Positions 60,439 to 64,000 of a stretch of DNA of 64,000 nt are shown in pieces; positions within the stretch are counted from its first letter, which is position 1, and the number at the start of each line of letters is the position of its first letter. The translations under genes and the position numbers were made by a program. This DNA comes from an uncultured Lachnospiraceae bacterium. GTDB taxonomy: Bacteria; Bacillota; Clostridia; Lachnospirales; Lachnospiraceae. The stretch is from positions 32,180 to 96,179 of the forward strand of contig CACZIO010000002.1 of NCBI GenBank assembly GCA_902781215.1. Direction: 5' to 3'. The notes beneath the pieces were generated by a model. The model made no database searches and was not told the DNA's origin. It was given only the letters and a program-made list of their open reading frames with translations.

Positions 60439-62277
60439 ATGTGTGGAATTGTCGGATATGTTGGCAATAAACAGGCAGCCCCCATTCTGCTGGACGGACT
60501 TTCGAGACTGGAATACAGGGGCTATGATTCCGCGGGCCTGGCCGTGCGCGACGGCGACGCGGAGCCCGTGATCATCAAGGCCAAGGGCAGGCTCAAGATC
60601 CTGGCCGAGAAGACAAACGAGGGCAAGTCCCTGCCCGGCAGCTGCGGCATCGGGCACACCCGCTGGGCGACCCACGGGGAGCCCTCGGAGGGGAACGCCC
60701 ACCCCCACTGCACGGACGACCGGTCCATCATCGGTGTCCACAACGGCATCATCGAAAACTACCAGGAACTGCGTGACAAGCTGATCCGCAAGGGCTACAG
60801 CTTCCACTCGCAGACCGATACCGAGGTCGCCATCAAGACGGTCGACTACTATCTCAAGAAATACAACCAGGGACCCGTCGATGCCATCGTGCGTACCATG
60901 ATGCGCGTGCGCGGCTCCTACGCCCTGGCCTTCATGTTCAAGGACTATCCCGGCGAGATGTTCGTCGCCCGCAAGGACAGCCCCATGATAATCGGCGTCG
61001 ACGCGGATGAGACCTTTGTCGCCTCCGATGTCCCGGCCCTGCTGCGCTATACCCGCAATGTCTATTACATCGGCAACAACGAGATCGCCCGCCTGGGCGC
61101 CGGCACGGCGACCTTCTACAACATCGACCAGGAGGAGATCCAGAAGGAGATCACCGAGATCAAGTGGGACGCCGAGGCGGCTGAGCGCGGCGGCTTCGAG
61201 CACTTCATGATGAAGGAGATCCACGAGCAGCCCAAGGCTGTCCAGGACACCCTCAATTCCCTAGTCGTGGACGGACATATCTCGCTCGACGCCATTTCCA
61301 TGACGGAAGAGGAGATCGCGAAGATCGGCAGCATCGTCATCGTCGCCTGCGGCAGTGCCTACCACGTAGGCGTCAGCCTCCAGTATGTGTTTGAGGACCT
61401 GGCGCGTGTTCCTGTCCGCGTGGAACTGGCCAGTGAATTCCGCTACAGGAACCCCATCCTGTCCCCGGACACCCTGGTGATCGTCATCAGCCAGTCCGGC
61501 GAGACCGCGGATTCCCTGGCGGCCCTGCGCGAGGCAAAGGACAAGGGGGCCCGGACGCTGGGCATCGTCAATGTCGTCGGCTCCTCCATCGCCAGAGAAG
61601 CGGACAATGTCATCTACACGCTGGCGGGCCCGGAGATCGCCGTCGCGACCACCAAGGCCTACTCCACCCAGCTCATCGCGGGCTATATCCTGGCCATCGA
61701 GTTCGCCATGGTGCGCGGCCTCATCACGCAGGACCAGTACGACGATTTTCTGGCCGCCCTGGAGAAGATCCCGGACCAGATCAGCCGGATCCTGGAGGAC
61801 AAGGAGCGCATCCAGTGGTTCGCGGCCAAGTTCTCCCACGCCAGGGATATCTTCTTCATCGGAAGGGGCATCGACTATGCCATCAGCCTGGAAGGCAGCC
61901 TCAAGATGAAGGAGATCAGCTACATCCACTCCGAGGCCTATGCCGCCGGCGAGCTCAAGCACGGCACCATCAGCCTGGTCGAGGACGGCACCCTGGTCAT
62001 CGGCGTCCTCACCCAGCCCGCCCTCTTTGAGAAGACCATCAGCAATATGGTCGAGGTCAAGAGCCGCGGCGCCTACCTGATGGGCCTGACCTCCTACGGC
62101 AACTACAGTGTCGAGGACACCGTGGACTTCACGGTCTACGTGCCCAGGACCGATCCCCACTTCGCCAACAGCCTGGCCATTATCTCCCTGCAGCTGATGG
62201 CCTACTACATGAGCGTCGCCAAGGGCCTGGACGTCGACAAGCCCAGAAACCTGGCCAAGAGTGTAACGGTGGAATAA
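60439..62277 (+). CDS. glmS: Glutamine-fructose-6-phosphate aminotransferase
   Basis: Makes glucosamine-6-phosphate from fructose-6-phosphate and glutamine. The 612-residue enzyme begins MCGIVGYVGN (Cys2 is the catalytic nucleophile) and has HTRWATHGEPSEGNAHPH, then two SIS domains (VIVACGSAYHVGVS, VIVISQSGETADSLAALREAK, and the terminal KPRNLAKSVTVE). The start at 60439 follows ACAGGAG. The space to the upstream gene (46 bases) is too short for a glmS ribozyme, so it is probably co-transcribed with the glycosyltransferase. Confidence 0.97.
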   Translation: MCGIVGYVGNKQAAPILLDGLSRLEYRGYDSAGLAVRDGDAEPVIIKAKGRLKILAEKTNEGKSLPGSCGIGHTRWATHGEPSEGNAHPHCTDDRSIIGVHNGIIENYQELRDKLIRKGYSFHSQTDTEVAIKTVDYYLKKYNQGPVDAIVRTMMRVRGSYALAFMFKDYPGEMFVARKDSPMIIGVDADETFVASDVPALLRYTRNVYYIGNNEIARLGAGTATFYNIDQEEIQKEITEIKWDAEAAERGGFEHFMMKEIHEQPKAVQDTLNSLVVDGHISLDAISMTEEEIAKIGSIVIVACGSAYHVGVSLQYVFEDLARVPVRVELASEFRYRNPILSPDTLVIVISQSGETADSLAALREAKDKGARTLGIVNVVGSSIAREADNVIYTLAGPEIAVATTKAYSTQLIAGYILAIEFAMVRGLITQDQYDDFLAALEKIPDQISRILEDKERIQWFAAKFSHARDIFFIGRGIDYAISLEGSLKMKEISYIHSEAYAAGELKHGTISLVEDGTLVIGVLTQPALFEKTISNMVEVKSRGAYLMGLTSYGNYSVEDTVDFTVYVPRTDPHFANSLAIISLQLMAYYMSVAKGLDVDKPRNLAKSVTVE

Positions 62278-62281
62278 GAAG

Positions 62282-62377
62282 CCGGGGGACGGCTCTCCGG
62301 TCCCTTCCGATCCTGTTGAAAATCTGTCGAACCGAAACCAGAAGACCGGCGGGGGACCACAGAGCCGTCCCCCCGGT
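62282..62377. repeat. Long inverted repeat between glmS and sugar transferase
   Basis: CCGGGGGACGGCTCT (62282-62296) and AGAGCCGTCCCCCCGG (62362-62377) flank about 65 bases; an inner GGTCCC/GGGGGACC pair adds to the stem. It shares the GGGACGG core with other elements of the window and ends near the next ribosome site. Confidence 0.75.
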
Positions 62378-62391
62378 CTCATGGAGTTCAT

Positions 62392-63849
62392 ATGTATAAA
62401 AAAGAAAAGAAAGGCTGGCTGAAGCACCTGGACTTCATGGTCCTGGACCTGATCGTGTTTCAGCTGTGCTACATAGCGAGCTACTGGATCCTGCGGGGGA
62501 TCTCCAACCCCTACAGCATCGTCCTGTACCGCTACCAGGGAATTGTATATCTGCTCTGTCAGCTGATCGTCGTGCTGTTCACGGAGAGCTACAAAAATGT
62601 TCTGCGCCGCGGCACGGCGGCGGAGATCATTTCCACCTTCCGCTATGTGGCGACGGTGGAGCTCCTGAATCTGGTCTACCTGTTTTCGGTACATCAGATC
62701 TACATGATCTCCCGACTGCTGACCGGCATCACGGCAGTCCTGTTTTTCTTTGCCTCCTTCTTTGTGCGGCAGGCCAACAAAAAGCGGGTCCTGCGGATGC
62801 GCAAGGACAGTAAGGGCCAGCGGTCCCTGATGGTCATCACCTCCAGCCACCTGGTCGACGAGGTCATCCGGAACCTGTCCGACAATTCCTTCCACGACTA
62901 TTTTATCTCCGGCATCATCCTCATGGACCAGGCGTCCGCGGACGAGAAGGAGATGAACGGGATCCCGGTCCTGGGCCGGGGGGAGAACATCCTCTTCTAT
63001 ATCGGCCGCCACTGGGTCGACGAGGTCTTCCTCTACCAGCCGGAAAACCTCCCCTATCCCACGGAGATGGTGGACAGCCTGCTCAACATGGGCATCACGG
63101 TCCACTACTGTATCTCCGCCCTCAATGAGAACCGGTGGGGGACCCAGGAGGTCGAGAAGATCGGCAACTACAAGGTCCTGACCAACAGTCTCCGCATTGT
63201 CTCCATCCGCGAGCTGGCCTTCAAGCGGGCCGTGGACATCCTGGGCGGCATCGTCGGCTGTATCCTGACCGGCATCATTTTCATCTTTGTCGCGCCGGCC
63301 ATCTACATCAAGTCCCCGGGCCCGATCTTCTTCACCCAGATGCGCATCGGCAAGAACGGCAAACAGTTCCGCATGTATAAGTTTCGCAGCATGTATATGG
63401 ACGCGGAGGAACGCAAAAAGGCCCTCATGGAACAGAACAAGATCCAGGACGGTATGATGTTCAAGATGGATGACGATCCCCGCATCATTGGCAGTGAAAA
63501 GAAGGACAAAAAAGGACGTCCCGCCGGCATCGGCAATTTCATCCGCCGGACATCCCTGGACGAATTCCCCCAGTTCTGGAACGTCCTCAAGGGCGAGATG
63601 AGCCTGGTCGGCACCCGGCCGCCCACCGTCGACGAGTGGGAAAAATATGACCTCCACCACAGGGTGCGTATGAGCATCAAGCCCGGTATCACCGGCCTGT
63701 GGCAGATCAGCGGCCGCAGCGAGATCACCGACTTCGAGGAGGTCGTCCGCCTGGACCGCGAATATATCCAGACCTGGAGTCCGGAACTGGACTTCCAGAT
63801 CCTGCTCAAGACCGTCTCCGTCGTCCTCAAGTCCGAGGGCGCGGAATAA
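62392..63849 (+). CDS. Polyprenyl-phosphate sugar-1-phosphate transferase (exopolysaccharide initiator)
   Basis: A 485-residue membrane enzyme of the bacterial sugar transferase (WbaP/CpsE) family that starts lipid-linked repeat-unit synthesis. It has four hydrophobic segments in the first 135 residues, a central nucleotide-fold-like domain (about 145-270, MVITSSHLVDEVIRNLSD), a membrane helix near 285-305 and the catalytic domain with MRIGKNGKQFRMYKFRSMYMDAE, RRTSLDEFPQFWNVLKGEMSLVGTRPP and GLWQISGRS. GGAG precedes the ATG. It probably opens a polysaccharide cluster that continues past the window, although a terminator follows. Confidence 0.93.
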   Translation: MYKKEKKGWLKHLDFMVLDLIVFQLCYIASYWILRGISNPYSIVLYRYQGIVYLLCQLIVVLFTESYKNVLRRGTAAEIISTFRYVATVELLNLVYLFSVHQIYMISRLLTGITAVLFFFASFFVRQANKKRVLRMRKDSKGQRSLMVITSSHLVDEVIRNLSDNSFHDYFISGIILMDQASADEKEMNGIPVLGRGENILFYIGRHWVDEVFLYQPENLPYPTEMVDSLLNMGITVHYCISALNENRWGTQEVEKIGNYKVLTNSLRIVSIRELAFKRAVDILGGIVGCILTGIIFIFVAPAIYIKSPGPIFFTQMRIGKNGKQFRMYKFRSMYMDAEERKKALMEQNKIQDGMMFKMDDDPRIIGSEKKDKKGRPAGIGNFIRRTSLDEFPQFWNVLKGEMSLVGTRPPTVDEWEKYDLHHRVRMSIKPGITGLWQISGRSEITDFEEVVRLDREYIQTWSPELDFQILLKTVSVVLKSEGAE

Positions 63850-63874
63850 AAAAAGACCCGCGAGGGTCTTTTTT
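63849..63874. terminator. Terminator after the sugar transferase
   Basis: AAAAAAGACCC, loop GCGA, GGGTCTTTTTT directly after the stop. 63880-64000 shows no gene. Confidence 0.9.
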
Positions 63875-64000
63875 ATTCCATGCAAATGCGGGTTGATCGC
63901 ACTGTTGGTACGGGCCTTCACGACATACATCCTTTGGAGTTCAGGATTTGTTCGCATGGAAGTACTACGGCTTGCTTGTGCTCAGAGCGGGCCGGGTCAA

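Overview
The window reads as a chromosomal segment of a GC-rich, Gram-positive anaerobe of the class Clostridia, most like a member of the Lachnospiraceae. The evidence is gene content: hydrogenase maturation genes (hypD, hypE, hydF, a TM1266-type small regulator), the ACT/UPF0210 pair, a CUT1 sugar transporter with no ATPase gene, GHKL/LytTR signalling, Gram-positive ribosome binding sites and no outer-membrane genes. This taxonomic call is inference; no rRNA is present.

Bases 1-11730 are the most unusual part. hypD and hypE ([NiFe] maturation) and a TM1266-like gene are followed by a NifH-like iron protein, a HipB/HipA toxin-antitoxin pair behind a five-copy operator array, two nitrogenase component-1-like (NifD/NifK-like) subunits, an unrecognised gene with a triplicated 3' end, and hydF ([FeFe] maturation). 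No nifB, nifE or nifN is visible. The Fe-protein cysteines are kept, but the component-1 cysteine pattern is not canonical, so this looks like a nitrogenase-like reductase of unknown substrate embedded among hydrogenase maturation genes.

Bases 11800-13715 form an A+T-rich accessory patch with a lone HipA-like kinase on the minus strand and a decayed AAA-ATPase/PD-(D/E)XK gene. Next come pgeF, an acidic membrane-anchored protein behind a structured-looking leader, gltA (minus), a zinc-ribbon/kinase-like membrane protein, a small zinc-finger membrane protein, polA, coaE, walJ-like, an ACT/UPF0210 pair, a fructokinase-like gene and pyruvate carboxylase (minus). gltA and pycA suggest anaplerotic and oxidative-branch TCA flux.

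Bases 32800-39260 hold a CUT1 sugar ABC transporter (binding protein and two permeases), an unrecognised membrane protein, a YesL/DUF624 protein, tRNA-Glu and an AraC-type regulator, plausibly one sugar-uptake unit. Bases 39290-49050 carry secG, smpB, tRNA-Gly (minus), an LTA-synthase-like sulfatase, a SARP/BTAD-type regulator, a LytTR response regulator, an AgrC-like kinase, a lipoprotein and a MarR regulator. MarR leads into an MFP/RND efflux pair and overlapping holA. The right end is amino-sugar and envelope work: nagB, glmM, mutY, a family-2 glycosyltransferase, glmS and a polyprenyl-phosphate sugar transferase.

Two themes run through the window. Several normally compact enzymes carry in-frame, repeat-like low-complexity insertions. 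Intergenic DNA carries small repeat families (GGGACGGTTCTC-type and GCCTGCGCAC/GTGC-CGGCAT-type hairpins, and tandem units of about 39-45 bp that begin at stop codons).
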